Assembly: GCA_963576475.1 (NCBI GenBank)
Contig: OY754979.1
Coordinates: 33,951,778 to 34,015,777, forward strand
Reading direction: 5' to 3'
Length of the DNA stretch: 64,000 nucleotides
Origin: Molanna angustata
Taxonomy: Eukaryota; Arthropoda; Insecta; Trichoptera; Molannidae
Shown here: positions 23,201-35,659 of the stretch, piece after piece
How the letters are laid out: each line of letters starts with the position of its first letter
Numbering within the stretch: position 1 is the first letter of the stretch
The notes under the pieces: generated by a model
Database searches by the model: none
Seen by the model: the letters and a program-made list of their open reading frames with translations, nothing else
What the model was told of the DNA's origin: nothing
Program-made: the position numbers and the translations under genes

Positions 23201-26200
23201 AATTTATCTAATTATATATATTTTATTCATTCTAAATTTAATATCAGAATATAAATTTTCTAACGATAGTATATTTTTATATTAAGATAGACAAAATATT
23301 GATGCAGTATGGTGAAGAATGCTTATGTTTTATGAAATATTTTAATAAAAGCAGATAAATTTTGTTTTAAAGAGCGTGAGAGCATTTTGAAAATTTAGAC
23401 ACGTGATATCAACGTGCTAAAGAATTATCGGTTTTGAAGTCGGTTAAAAATATATCTTTTTTGATATCGGGTAAAAATATTATTTTATGGGAATAGTATC
23501 ACTGTTTTTATGTAAAATTATATTGTACGCGAATACTATCTCAATGTTTATGTAAAATGATGAAGTTTTTTTTGTAGTAGGTAGGTACCTACCTTTGTGA
23601 CTGTCTCTTTCTTACTTAGGAATCTACTTCTTAATATCAAAATACTTAAATATCTCTTTCGTAAATCTTATCTTATTGTTAATCTTATAATGCATAGTGA
23701 CCATAGAGGTCGCTCTAGAGATAATTATATGGATCAGGTGATCTGTGATGTGCGCTGTGGTAGCTACCAAGAGATGAAGAGGCTGGCGGACAACAGAGAT
23801 ATGTGGAGAGATGGAGTGTGCGGTGCAAACCAATCCTAGGATTGTAACCATGAAAAGGAAGACTGGTATATTTCCAAACGAAATTATTCTAGCCGTATAT
23901 TCGTGAGTCGAAGGTCGTTTTTCGCTATCATAAGGTCATAGAATCGTTAAACCATTACCCACCGTAAATATATAATTTGAAAAATGCAACAAAAATGAAG
24001 CTTTCTTATCTCAATCATACAAATGATTTTATCATTGAATTATATCGAGTATTTGCCATATGTACTTATTAAAATTAATTTAGTAGGTAATGCCTCTTTA
24101 TCTTGAATATACGTTGGTATGTACTTATATGTCTACAATAGTTTTGTAAAATTATAGCTGTTTCTATAATATTGTTTATCAATTTATCTGTATTGAAGTA
24201 TTACAATGGACAAGGACGCGATTGTACATTGCAGGTAATCTATAAAAAAACAATATCAACCTACTAATAGATTGCTACAATCAAATTAATAACGAATTAC
24301 TTAGTTACGACAAAATTAGTTAAAATCGAGACAAAAGTGAAATCAGCTAAAGTAAATACAACGATGATTTTGTGTACTGGCGAATTGAGATGATAATCAA
24401 AAACTCAGGTAGGTACTAATGATCGCTTCTAAAGCTCATAACTCAGCTCCACAAATATTCATAGCCGGAAACTACAATTTAAAAGTGATAAAGGAGTTCA
24501 CATACCTCGGCTCCACAGTGACCAGCGACAATGACACACAATCCGCAATCCTTCGTAAGAAACCACAACGAAATCTCCGTCCGATACTCTAAATAAATAT
24601 ATGTAGGAATTGTCTAATATCTTGACATATTATCGTGGAAGAAGCAGGCGGTTTACGCAACTACGAACGAGATATTTTCTATAGCTCCACTAAATTTCAT
24701 TTCAATGGATAGGTCCAGTATCCACGACAATATGTAAACTCATGATCAGCGAGAGAACGACTGCTTGTGCTAACCAGAGATGGTCTGAGGAAAGCACATA
24801 CTGCATTGCCAAACAAACATGGCCAAAATATGATCCCAGAAGAACCAGAGAGATACTCTCATTCAGAAGAAACTCACTCGCATATCAGTATTAATGGGAC
24901 ACTGGTCCATATGAAAGCATGCCAGAAAGCTAGCGCTGGAGGCATACGATTACTGCAAGGCATGCCAAGACGAAGAAGAAGAAGAGATTGTGATCCACTT
25001 CCTCTGTCACTGTCCTGCTCTCTCTATAAAAAGGAGAAACTCATTGGGAAATTTCTTCTATGATGATCTAATGGACGTAGCCGTCAGCCGACATCGGAGA
25101 CGTTATGACATTCATTAGCCACTCAGGCTGGATAAGTAAGGGGGAGGACAGCTCCACTGTGGTATAACAAAGGGCCAATTGACGTACATATGTGTGTTCT
25201 CCTTAAGAACTGCCACCCGCAAAAAAATGCTGGGTCGGTAGCAGAGCGGCTAACGCGCTAGATTAATTATGGAATTTTACAAATTTAAAATCATCTCAAT
25301 CGAATGATTGAATTACTTAAAATGATACGATCAAATTTGTAGAAAACATTAAGTAGGTGCCTATCAAATCTACAAGGAGATAAAAAAGTATAAGAAGTAT
25401 ATACTGACCTGGTAAGCAGACCTCTAGTAGATAAGCTCTAATGGGGCTTTGACTCACATCGGCATTGAAATCCATCAATATCGTCCCAAGAATAGTGAAA
25501 ACAACAGCAAATATCGGCAGTCTGTGCCTATTATCGACCATATCCAAGTTTCCTTGTCCTGAATCTGGGGTGAATGTAATATTATCACTTGTATAGCTTC
25601 CATTTCTTGCGTCCTTCCCGTCTCCGAATAACCTTCCCATCTCTTTGCCGTATGGTACGAATATGAGCCCGCAGAACAGCCCGATGAAGAGGCAGATTAT
25701 CAGAGGTCTCCGCCTGCCCATCCCTGACCTGCACTTGTCGCTGACGGAGCCCAAGAACGGTCCCAGGAGGAGGCCGAGGATGGGAGACAGAGCCCAAACC
25801 AGGGTCATCTTTTCGTGCTCGATTCCGAGCTCGAGGAGGATGGGAGATACGAAAGCAGTCTCCACGGAGTATGCCAGTTCGATTCCCATGACGGCCGACG
25901 ATAGTTTAAACAATTCGTAAGGTGTCTTTTTCCTGAAAATCGATATCAAAAAGTGATGCATCGTTGTGTAGTGTTGGCATTATTATCGACAAAATTTATT
26001 TCTTTGGCGTGTTTACTTAATTCACCTGGGGGGCAACTCTTAAATTGTCCAACCGGCGAAAACAAAACCCTCGTGATTACCCATATCATGGGTATGATAT
26101 TATAGAACTCCATATAAAAATTATATCCATGATATGGGTAATTGTGAGGGTTTTGATTTCGCCGGTTGGATCAGACTTGCCCCCCTGAATTTGATGTATT

Positions 26201-28021
26201 TCAGTGTAGCATTACAGCAGCGAGATGTATCCTTAGTGCAATTTTTTTAATACTATGAGTCGTATTACAAGAGTTTTTTGAGAATAATGTAAGAAAAAGG
26301 TAAAACTTTTTCCTCAATTATTGTTAAATAACTCCCGTAATACGACCGCATGTAATTTATTCGCTAACATTGACCAAAAAAATCTATTTCAATTTTAAAT
26401 TTATGTAAGATATTTTCATTGATTAACTCTTTTTTTCTCGTATTTAATAAAATATCAAAGAAGACATATTTAATGTTTACATTTTTCAAATACATACATA
26501 GAACTTTCTTAAAAATTACATCTATAAGGGAACTCAATAAGAAGGCATAATTGGTGAACGTTGCGCAAGCGCATAAAGTGATCTAGTAAACCAGCCGAAG
26601 ACAGGTCGTAAGCCCGGTAGGTGCCTCGAGTTCCTGGTTCTTCTACAATATACCAACTTCGTCTCTATTGAGATGTTGAAAAAATGTTTGTCAATAAAAA
26701 ATCTAGACTAGGTTTGCAAGACTTTAATGCAAGAAACTTGCGGTTTTGTAAGATTGTATACACACCGAATAAATTTTTGATTTTAAGAGGGCATGAAAAC
26801 CCAAAAATCGCATTTTTAAATCAAAATTCTCAAATATGTGTTTTAAAAAAATAATACAATGAGTATTTTCTACATTTCTTTTGTGAATATACATAAGTCA
26901 CACTTGATATAAATCTCTCTAAAAAATATAACATACATATATCCTTTTTATAGATTTTTTAAATTACTCCACAACTAGGAACCTTTATATCGTTTAGAAA
27001 TAAATATTTAAAGAGTACCTACATAATCATAATATCAGAGTGAATGACAGATATTTTTTTTTTCATTTCAAGTCAAGTTTGTTTATAAATGCAAAAAAAA
27101 ACAAATATTGGGTTTCCGATAATGCAAACTTATAAATCCTTCTTAACCTACCTACACTAGCTCTCCTAAAATCCATATAATATAATCTAAGTTAAAATCA
27201 TATTTTTTTTAGTTTCTCTCAATGTACCAATCAAAAAGCAAGTAATTCATTTTCTACCGTCTAAATTTTATTATAAATTAACAATCGCCGCACTTTTCTT
27301 GTCACAAATTTCCAATCTTTTCTTGTTATTTTGGTCTCATATTTTTTTTAAATGAACTCTCTAGATAATATAGTTTCCGTTAAACTTCTTGAGCATTTTC
27401 ACCGTAAAGATGGGCGGTTTGAAGATATTTGTTATGATTCGTCATGGCTCAATTGTTTTCCGATAACTATACCAAAGATCATTGTTTTACTATCATTTTT
27501 GGTGATATGACATTTATTTTTGAAATCGTTCATTGTTTGATTGTCAAATATTTGCACAAAGATTGTCCATTATTTGCACTAATATTATCCAATATTATTT
27601 TGTACCAAGATTGTCAAATGTTTGCACAAATATTGTCCAATATTTGCACCAAGATTGTGCAATATTTGAACCAATATTGTCCAATATTTTGACCGAGATT
27701 GTCAAATATTTGCACAAAGATTGTCCAATAATTGCCCCAAGATTGAGCAATAATTGTCCAATATTTGCACCAAGCTTGTCTAATATTTAAACCAACCAAG
27801 ATTGTCAAATGTTTGCACAAAGATTGTCCAATATATGCACCAAGATTTTCTATTATTTTTTAAATTACAAATGATTGAATAATGGAGCTTTTAATAATAA
27901 TATACCTATAATAATACACTTACCTAAAAACATGTAAATAGTCTTGTTTTATAGAGTCTTTAACATTAATTCCTACGCTATCCTCATTTGTCGTGTGCAG
28001 ATCGAAGTGTTTTCCAACCAT
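13991..28021 (-). CDS. SLC45-family MFS sugar transporter, complete 8-exon gene
   Basis: Eight coding exons join in frame to 555 codons: 28021-27924, 25932-25409, 19123-19022, 18317-18175, 17472-17212, 16284-16154, 15293-15119 and 14224-13991. All introns have GT-AG ends and matching phases. The family is recognised from WALSPILGLLLGPFLG (about residues 79-94), the SD..RSGMGRRRP motif between TM2 and TM3 (104-109), SQSPIRAYLLEVCLP at the end of the first half, EDHGKGLS after it and TSFKEIPLPLLEED in the central loop. The large hydrophilic loop (residues about 280-330) is lysine/glutamate-rich. SLC45 members are plasma- or organelle-membrane proton/sugar symporters related to plant sucrose carriers; the substrate of this one is inferred, not shown. 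I see no frameshift or stop, and the length fits the family. Introns are full of transposon debris. Confidence 0.92.
14225..15118. other. SLC45 intron 7 with LINE debris
   Basis: Contains the fragment listed at 14556-14790. The rest is AT-rich without recognised content. At 15050-15085 a short reversed piece of the SINE family 2 body (acttgtttaacaaggaca) is present. Confidence 0.5.
14556..14790 (-). pseudogene. LINE ORF2 C-terminal fragment in intron 7
   Basis: Minus-strand IPIRRTRHTHLFHLPIYCTN, TIHRICDTYNNRI and FDIFHLSSTKFK resemble the last block of Jockey/CR1 ORF2 proteins (compare 670-1182). A second frame continues upstream, showing a frameshift. Confidence 0.6.
15119..15293 (-). CDS. 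SLC45 coding exon 7
   Basis: 175 bp, completing FG and continuing TKPVFVGGLLVFSVGMG and then STIPYLILAEYHTQGR. IPYxLxAxYH is the conserved motif in the last third of SLC45 proteins. Donor gtatgg. Confidence 0.9.
15414..15739. mobile_element. hAT-type MITE (copy 2, 326 bp) in SLC45 intron 6, 8-bp TSD
   Basis: Flanked by the exact 8-bp repeat gtcttctt (15406-15413 and 15740-15747). Ends CATAGATTTTTA and CACAGATTTTC match the copy at 10513-10840 and the interior aligns along its whole length. It is an intronic insertion about 120 bp from exon 7, leaving splice signals untouched. Confidence 0.88.
16154..16284 (-). CDS. SLC45 coding exon 6
   Basis: 131 bp: GVRFGCWGLALYCLSCAVYS then VIDRLIKKFG, a family-typical helix and loop. 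Donor gtatgt, phase 2. Confidence 0.9.
16285..17211. other. SLC45 intron 5 with repeat fragments
   Basis: At 16560-16650 a short piece (gttgtcgcc...gtaaaccaacaaagcc) resembles 17650-17710 in the next intron. At 17005-17026 the reversed terminal motif ACGAGTGGGTTGTG(a/g)CCAA of the 313-bp satellite element is present, so a decayed minus-strand copy of that element end probably occupies part of 16770-17026. Confidence 0.45.
17212..17472 (-). CDS. SLC45 coding exon 5
   Basis: 261 bp, phase 0 at both ends. The highly charged loop (KKEEKEEKK) is followed by SMPMSLKILSFTNFLIWMS and YFTDFVGECVFGGDP, the conserved start of the second transporter half. Confidence 0.92.
17473..18174. other. SLC45 intron 4 with LINE RT motif fragment
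   Basis: At 18025-18110 the plus strand reads SLGVLQGSYLGPLLFLLYI, a variant of the reverse transcriptase GVPQGSVLGP motif. The flanking sequence is not open. A repeat with 'gccggcaaactttta' lies at 17650-17780. Confidence 0.6.
18175..18317 (-). CDS. SLC45 coding exon 4
   Basis: 143 bp: GKWLGGNVKTVF, a membrane span, then TSFKEIPLPLLEEDADKE. Donor is gtaacg; leaves in phase 0. Confidence 0.9.
18318..19021. other. SLC45 intron 3
   Basis: AT-rich, nothing recognised apart from splice signals. Confidence 0.5.
19022..19123 (-). CDS. SLC45 coding exon 3
   Basis: 102 bp. Begins by completing the E of EDHGKGLSLFT and runs to GAIDWEQLII plus one base. The donor is gtttgt, weaker than the others. 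Confidence 0.9.
19340..19440 (+). pseudogene. LINE reverse transcriptase palm fragment
   Basis: The plus strand reads GVPKGSVLGAIIFMLYI, matching the non-LTR RT motif GVPQGSVLGPxLFxLYI. No frame extends on either side. Confidence 0.65.
20160..20440 (-). other. Unrecognised open frame in SLC45 intron 2
   Basis: Minus-strand frame of about 84 codons ends at about 20174. It includes FGSIGSRANDDFEKLVVM, then RNVEDIKFCDLLSIQWGDH and SSEVAILSREAKAELHNI. Composition looks protein-like, unlike the flanking AT-rich sequence. It follows an AG preceded by a T-rich tract, but no good downstream donor was found and it does not match SLC45. It could be an exon of a nested gene, a retrocopy fragment or part of a mobile element. 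Confidence 0.3.
21180..22567 (+). pseudogene. RTE-like LINE ORF2 3' half
   Basis: The plus strand encodes the reverse transcriptase from NYRGIILLNVSYKILSNIL through YQTGFRKGMSTTDQ, LFVDFRAAYDTVNR, NGLKQGDALACTLFNLALE and the catalytic LLAYADDID. A frameshift follows the catalytic box at about 21770. The frame resumes 21785-22467 with YLGTMVTSDNNVSTEIKRRI, LIRPVLSYGSECWAI and IERLRWAGHVQRMSEEDVPR. A second frameshift occurs at about 22390 within the GAPGG segment. The 3' end is a (gat)n tract at 22550-22566. The motif set and 3' trinucleotide tail suggest the RTE clade. It is 5'-truncated and dead, but moderately young; relatives are at 42070 and 45627. Confidence 0.88.
22605..22785 (-). mobile_element. 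tRNA-headed SINE, family 2 (copy 1)
   Basis: On the minus strand a tRNA-like head (B-box region GTTCGAATCCTGCCTCGACC at about 22707-22726) is followed by a body with 'gcataaatgcttgtgctatagg' on the opposite strand and 'ccttgttaaacaagtacat'. It ends in an A-rich tail (T run at 22600-22610). Copies at 41190-41372 and 46208-46345. Confidence 0.7.
22893..23415 (+). repeat. Solo copy of the 313-bp satellite element
   Basis: Begins with the same terminal sequence as the large array at 52553 (ACGAGTGGGTTGTGGCCAAC then ACTCTCCACACCA). It contains about one and a half satellite units, with the landmarks 'gcagataaattt', 'gacacgtgatatc' and 'atcagttttaagttcaagctc'. It shows that the unit and its terminus travel together. 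Confidence 0.7.
23700..23850 (+). pseudogene. LINE 3' coding end fragment
   Basis: Plus-strand MDQVICDVRCGSYQEMKRLA continuing to DNRDMWRDGV, the same C-terminal block as 8985-9180. Confidence 0.65.
24425..25175 (+). pseudogene. LINE fragments: RT C-terminus and RNase-H/zinc-knuckle end
   Basis: 24460-24560 reads AGNYNLKVIKEFTYLGSTVT, a reverse transcriptase C-terminal motif. From about 24950 the frame YCKACQDEEEEIVIHFLCHC then PALSIKRRNSLGNFFYDDL gives a CX2C...HX4C knuckle, as at the end of ORF2 in LINEs with an RNase H domain. The two pieces may derive from different elements. At 25240-25262 a truncated SINE head (ggtagcagagcggctaacgc) lies before SLC45 exon 2. Confidence 0.6.
25409..25932 (-). 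CDS. SLC45 coding exon 2 (TM1-TM5 region)
   Basis: 524 bp, entering in phase 2 and leaving in phase 1 (tta cca g, donor gtcagt). It carries the first membrane segments, the family signature around GRRRP and a loop with NGSYTSDNITF, which contains two potential N-glycosylation sites. Confidence 0.92.
26026..26187. mobile_element. Foldback MITE, 'ggggcaagtcc' family (copy 2, most complete)
   Basis: Long inverted ends: ctggggggcaactc / gacttgcccccctg, then inward caaccggcgaaa / ttcgccggttg, aaaccctc / gagggttt and acccatatcatgg / ccatgatatgggt. Only about 30 bp in the middle do not pair, so a transcript would fold into one long hairpin. Lies in SLC45 intron 1. Confidence 0.75.
26262..26355. mobile_element. 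Short near-palindromic MITE
   Basis: gtcgtattacaagagtt at the left pairs with aactcccgtaatacgac at the right, and the interior gaaaaaggt / actttttcct also pairs. Ends of the same family appear at about 37690 (ggtcgtattacgggagtta). Confidence 0.55.
26530..26680. repeat. Dispersed repeat, shared inverted with 49330-49480
   Basis: Segments 'ggcataattggtgaacgttg', 'gcgcaagcgcataaagtgatc', 'accagccgaagacaggtcg' and 'taggtgcct' occur in inverse order and strand at 49330-49480; a shorter relative lies at 46370-46410. Confidence 0.6.
27535..27850. repeat. 22-bp minisatellite
   Basis: Imperfect tandem copies of a unit close to attgtccaatatttgcacca(ag), about 13 copies of roughly 22-24 bp. Variants (caaatgtttgcacaa) are interspersed. 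Open frames across it come from the repeat and are not genes. Located in SLC45 intron 1, about 75 bp from exon 1. Confidence 0.8.
27924..28021 (-). CDS. SLC45 coding exon 1
   Basis: Starts MVGKHFDLHTTNEDS and ends with HVF plus two bases of an arginine codon before a GTAAGT donor. The ATG context is atcaaaATGG. Encodes the short cytosolic N-terminus. Confidence 0.85.
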
Positions 28022-28046
28022 TTTGATTGATTATATTAATTTATTA
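28022..28046 (-). other. SLC45 5' UTR exon end with acceptor
   Basis: Immediately upstream of the ATG is a pyrimidine-rich acceptor (gttgtttcag) ending at 28047. At least one non-coding exon therefore lies further upstream, beyond or within the satellite array at 28298-31119. Confidence 0.6.
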
Positions 28047-28297
28047 CTGAAACAACATAAAACAGGTTTTTAAAACATAAAAAAAATTCCCGAGCAATTA
28101 AAATGTATCATACAATCCGAAATTTATGTATAATTAAAAAAAACTTTCTTTACAAAATGTACCTACATATACCAGTAGCGAATGATTCATATTAACCGAT
28201 TAGTCATGAAAAAATATATATTTCCTTGTTCTAAAAAATATCTATTTTTTTAGTTTTCTTCGTGAAATTTATATGGCAATGTGTTATGAAAAATGAC

Positions 28298-31119
<2,822 letters not shown>

Positions 31120-31454
31120 ATGAACCTAGTTTTCGGATTGAATTGTTGATTTATCAATATTTGTCGGTACGTATATTCCATTTTATTTGATATTAGCCAG
31201 TGTGTTTATTTGTTTTTAAAGTCATAAACATCATATTCCAACAAAGAAATATAAACATACCACGTGTTTTTATTTTAATATACTGACCTCAAATTATTTA
31301 AATGTTATTTACTGTTTATCTTAAAAATATAATTACTATTCACGATATTGCTATTTGACCTCCGCTCCGGAATAAATTCACTCAACTTTGCGGAAAAAAA
31401 TATTTAATCACAAACGATGTGTAATAAAACGAAAAACTACAAACAAAAAATATT

Positions 31455-31985
31455 ACATACATACATACCATCACGTCATGTCTCTCACACATTCATCGCC
31501 TCGTCGACATTCATACATCGTCTTATACATGTTCGTCTGTTGTTCACGCTTCTAACATTTCCGTCTTTCAAAATACCGTTCACATGGACGTGCCGTCCCT
31601 TCCTTGGGCGGCCCCGACCTGTCATTCCATTCTTGTCCGCAATATATATATGTTCTTCGTCAGGCGTTCCTCATTCATTCTCTTCATGTGGCCAAACCAT
31701 CTCAATGTGTTCACTTTCATTCAATTTATGACATCTTTCTTTATCTTACATTCTTTCCTCATGTCCTCATTTCTGACCCTGCCATACATCGTTCTATTAC
31801 AGATTCTTCTTTGCGATTTCATTTCAACTGCATTTATTCCGCTTTCGTGCGACTTCTGCCATGTCCAGGTTTCACTTGCATACGTCACGGTTGGCACTAA
31901 GATAGCGTTATGAATGGCAACTTTAGCATCCTTTGATATGTTGTAATCATTCATAACTGGTCTAAGTGCTCCATTCTTGCCAATT
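31455..31985 (-). pseudogene. LINE RT C-terminal fragment (62122-62841 family)
   Basis: Minus-strand NDYNISKDAKVAIHNAILVP, TYASETWTWQKSHESGINAV, RRICNRTMYGRVRNEDMRK and a 3' end starting with repeated acat on the plus strand (31450-31466). Closely related to the copy at 62122; the frame is broken after KDVIN. Confidence 0.8.
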
Positions 31986-32930
31986 TTACCGCGATGAAAT
32001 AAGTTAAATCTTAATTTCAGTCATCGACTTTTATCACGCGTAACTACTTACATATCTAAAAATCCAGGCATTTAAGAAAAGATTTTTTTTTAGTTGTGAA
32101 AGTTTGTATAATAATACGTATACAACATTTTGAAATCTAATACCAAATTCAGTGAATCAAAGTGATAAATTTACTGAAAGATTATTTTTCAGCCATTAAA
32201 ATTAGTATAATATATTTTTTTAAATTTAATACCATTTTTTTTAACTGAAAAAAGAAGAAAGTAAATATCGCGTCGGTCCAAGCATGAAATATTAGACGTA
32301 TTCAATTATTCTGTGATTTTTTTTATTTTATGTTAACGAGTTATTAATCCTTAATTCATCGCCTTTGATAAAATTATAATTTCACACGAGATATCATTTG
32401 AAAATGACATTTCCAAGACCTGTGAAAAATCTCACAAATCACAAGCTTAAGGCAAACTGTTGGTAACTTATATATAACTTATAACATAGCACCAAGGCCC
32501 GACATTTTGTAAACAATTCACTTGTTTATTTATCACTTATCATAAACACTTGAGACAAAATAAATGTATAGGATTTTCCTTAAAACTGAAATCTATACTC
32601 GCCAAAAGTAGATGTACCTACAAGGCAGTAAATAAAAAAAAACAGGCCTCTCATTATAAATAAAAATAAATTGTCAGATAAAAATATTTTAACAGAAATA
32701 ATATTTAATATTAATTAATATATTAAATATTATTTCAGCCACTGGCATTATTCCACAATCGTTAAACCGTAATTTAGAAATTTTAGATTTATCGAAAAAC
32801 TGAGTAATAAAAATGCAAAAAACGGAAATAATGAATACATGTAAAATCGTTAAAAATTTTAAACGATAATATTTAAAAAAATATATAAACTAAACGTTAG
32901 TATTTTGTTTATTAACGTTAATAAACAAAA
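31986..32930. other. AT-rich sequence, nothing recognised
   Basis: No frame or repeat supported. Confidence 0.45.
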
Positions 32931-32934
32931 TAAA

Positions 32935-33125
32935 AACACTTGACCGCTGTGGCATTCGGTACTAGCATTCCGGGTTCCATTCCCAGTAGAGGATAAATTG
33001 ATTTTAAATTATTTCTTACACAAATCTAGCGTCATTGGGATGGAAACACATGTTATTTATAATAAATTGCCATACACTCGCCACTTGTACGGGATGCAAG
33101 AAAGTAAATAAATAAATAAATATTA
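32935..33125 (+). mobile_element. tRNA-headed SINE, family 3
   Basis: Plus-strand head with A-box-like 'ccgctgtggcattcgg' and B-box-like 'gggttccattcccag', an unrelated body ('tcattgggatggaaaca') and a short (aaat)n tail at 33107-33122. Confidence 0.6.
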
Positions 33126-33196
33126 AGGTAGTTTCATAGGAATACTAAATTATTGATTATTATTAATCCCATCATTACCACAGAGATATTATTATG

Positions 33197-33262
33197 CATA
33201 CCATCACGGCATATGCCACAATGTGGGGTAACCAGCGACAGATTGTGCCCTACCTAAAAGAT
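33197..33262 (+). repeat. Dispersed repeat, 'accatcacggcat' family (copy 2, short)
   Basis: Shares 'ataccatcacggcatatg' and 'aatgtggggtaaccagcgac' with 8285-8520. Confidence 0.55.
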
Positions 33263-34149
33263 AGTTATTCTTCATGTTTTTTTTATTCATTGGTAGGATA
33301 AAAGATGTTAATTTTAAACGACTTTAATATATCTGACATAGGTACGAATATAATATAGATTAATTAGTTAACTCACCTCGAACGATATATATAAAATTTA
33401 ATTTAATTTATTACATTAATAATTAACACTATTTTTGAATAAATAATTCACAACACTTTTACTATCCGTGCATGAAAATATTTAAAAACACCATATTCAA
33501 CTAAAATACAACTTTGAACAATGTAAAGAATAACAATTAAATAATTATTTGTGATATATTTGTCATAAAGCGTCATAACGAATATTGAAATACACGAAAC
33601 ATTGAACAGAATATTATTTATCAAACTATAGACATGCGTTTGTCTCAAATGCTGACATGCTTGTGATTAAGACAAAACATTAAATACCAGCTACATATTT
33701 ATATTGATGATAGCAACACTGAATCAATTATTACTACGAAAATTTATGTTATCTAAATGTATTTAGGTATAATATAGATAAGCTTATTGAGATTGTAATT
33801 AGTAATATTATTCGGTTTTTATTTTCCATCTCAACATAGTGACACTTATAATAATAATAATGATAAATAAAGTGGGATGACTTATATACTGCCGTTTTTG
33901 TGATAGCTTCACCTCAAGAGCGCTTGTTAGGATAATAATCACGAAGAAATGATACTAATATAAACAAATTCTAATTAACGATACACAACCATCTGGAAAT
34001 TAAGAGATGATGATCAATGGACGACATGTACCTAGGTACTATCATTTGTATATATTAGGTACCTATATACATTTATTAACTACTAGCGGACCCGACAGAC
34101 ATTGTCCTGCCTGAAAGTTGGTTTGTCTGTTCAGCAAACATAATATAAC
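33263..34149. other. AT-rich sequence, nothing recognised
   Basis: The minus-strand frame at 33448-33648 has no motif and looks like chance. Confidence 0.45.
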
Positions 34150-34345
34150 CACACACCATCACGGCATGTCCACTATGTGGGGTAACCAGCGACAGGTTTG
34201 TGGATGTGCATAACGACACGTGCGTGTGTACCCACACACCAGTCTCGCCTCACCTAAAAAGGCAACATACAGAATGGGTGGTGAACTATGTAAGATGTAT
34301 TTTTGCCTGTTATATTTTCAACTACCCGGTTCTTACAAGACACCA
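34150..34345 (+). repeat. Dispersed repeat, 'accatcacggcat' family (copy 3)
   Basis: Aligns with 8285-8520 along most of its length, including 'acacaccagtctcgcctcac' and 'gaatgggtggtgaac'. The following 'atcggtccagccgtttagaa' at 34360-34380 is a common insect interspersed-repeat motif. Confidence 0.6.
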
Positions 34346-34949
34346 GAATATTTCAACAAAATCGGTCCAGCCGTTTAGAAGTTCAGTGACATACACATAC
34401 CTACAGAAGAATTATTTATAATATAACCTGTTGTCATGCCTGTATAATGATTTACCTCTTAATATATAAAAATTCTTGATCTGTATGTTTTCTTTTATTT
34501 TTTTTTTTAAATTCTCATCTAGAATCGCTAATTATGTAATTCCGTATTTTCATTATCTTCCGTCCCTATTCAGTCACATCCGTAACTTTCCAGTCCCTTC
34601 TGTCCCTTTTTATATACATAATATGTAGATATAGACTAGGTTTTTTTTAACTAATTTATTTATTGCTATAGCCTTATCCGGTATGAGCTGAACAAATCCC
34701 TTAAGTTTCATTTCAATCAGATGGGCGGTATAGGGGTCCACATACATACAAACGAACAAATATACCAACATCCAATTTTATATATAAAGATTTACAAGAG
34801 GTAATCGGATTTATAAAAATTAAAGTTTTCTATAATGTATTAAATATGCAAGTGTGACATTCATTTAAAAGAAGTCGTATGAGTTCAAAATAAATTATAT
34901 ATCTATGAAATTATTAGGGAAACAAGAATTTCTTAGAAATATATTTATT

Positions 34950-35460
34950 TATTTATATAATTTATGTACATGTGTACAAAGGCAGGTTTATTGCCATAAG
35001 GCAATTTCTTCCAACCAACCCGAGCAACGTGAAGTCTCTTAGTTAAATTGGTACAGTACTAATTAAGTGAGAAATAAATTGATAAAAAATAACATAAAAG
35101 AGTAAGAAATATAAAAAAAAAAAAAATTACAAAGAGAAAAAAATTAAAAGAGAGTTTAAAAATAAAAGAATAATAAAAATAACACTGATCATAGCAATGA
35201 GGAAAAGGAGGTTTAGGAAGGATATAGAAGGAATTTAGGAACTATTTGACAAATAAAGTTTTTTTTAATTTACCTTTAAATATTTGAATGGATTGAGATG
35301 ACGTTACTTCATCACTTAGGCCATTCCATAGTCTAGCTGATTGTACTTGAAAAGAGGAGCTGAAAACTTCTGTATTGTGAATTGGGATAGCTAGTGTAGT
35401 ACGTTCAGCAGATCGAAGGGATAGGCCGTGACTTGACAAGAAAACGACGTTATATATAAT
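34950..35460 (-). pseudogene. CR1-like LINE C-terminus and 3' UTR
   Basis: The minus strand ends an ORF2 at 35242 with SLRSAERTTLAIPIHNTEVF, SSSFQVQSARLWNGLSDEV and SIQIFKGKLKK, the usual end of CR1/Jockey ORF2. It is followed on the same strand by a 3' UTR with ggaagaaattgcctta and ggcaataaacctgcctttg (35015-34980). The same 3' UTR motif occurs at 39990-40035 and 51020-51055. Confidence 0.75.
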
Positions 35461-35462
35461 AT

Positions 35463-35548
35463 TAATGCAACAATTTCTATAGCGCCGTTTGATGATTCAG
35501 GGTCATTCCAAGGGCGCTTATATTTGGTCTTGTGTTGCTCTACGAATC
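35463..35548. repeat. Short dispersed repeat (copy 2)
   Basis: Matches 11215-11292 ('ctatagcgccgtttgatgat', 'ccaagggcgcttatattt'). Confidence 0.5.
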
Positions 35549-35659
35549 AAATTTTCAGTTCTTCGGATATATAGTGCTCTTGCTTTGAGCACTACGGACA
35601 TCTGGAGGCAACCTACATATATTCATATTTATATGACCACTCACACTAAAGCATAGATC

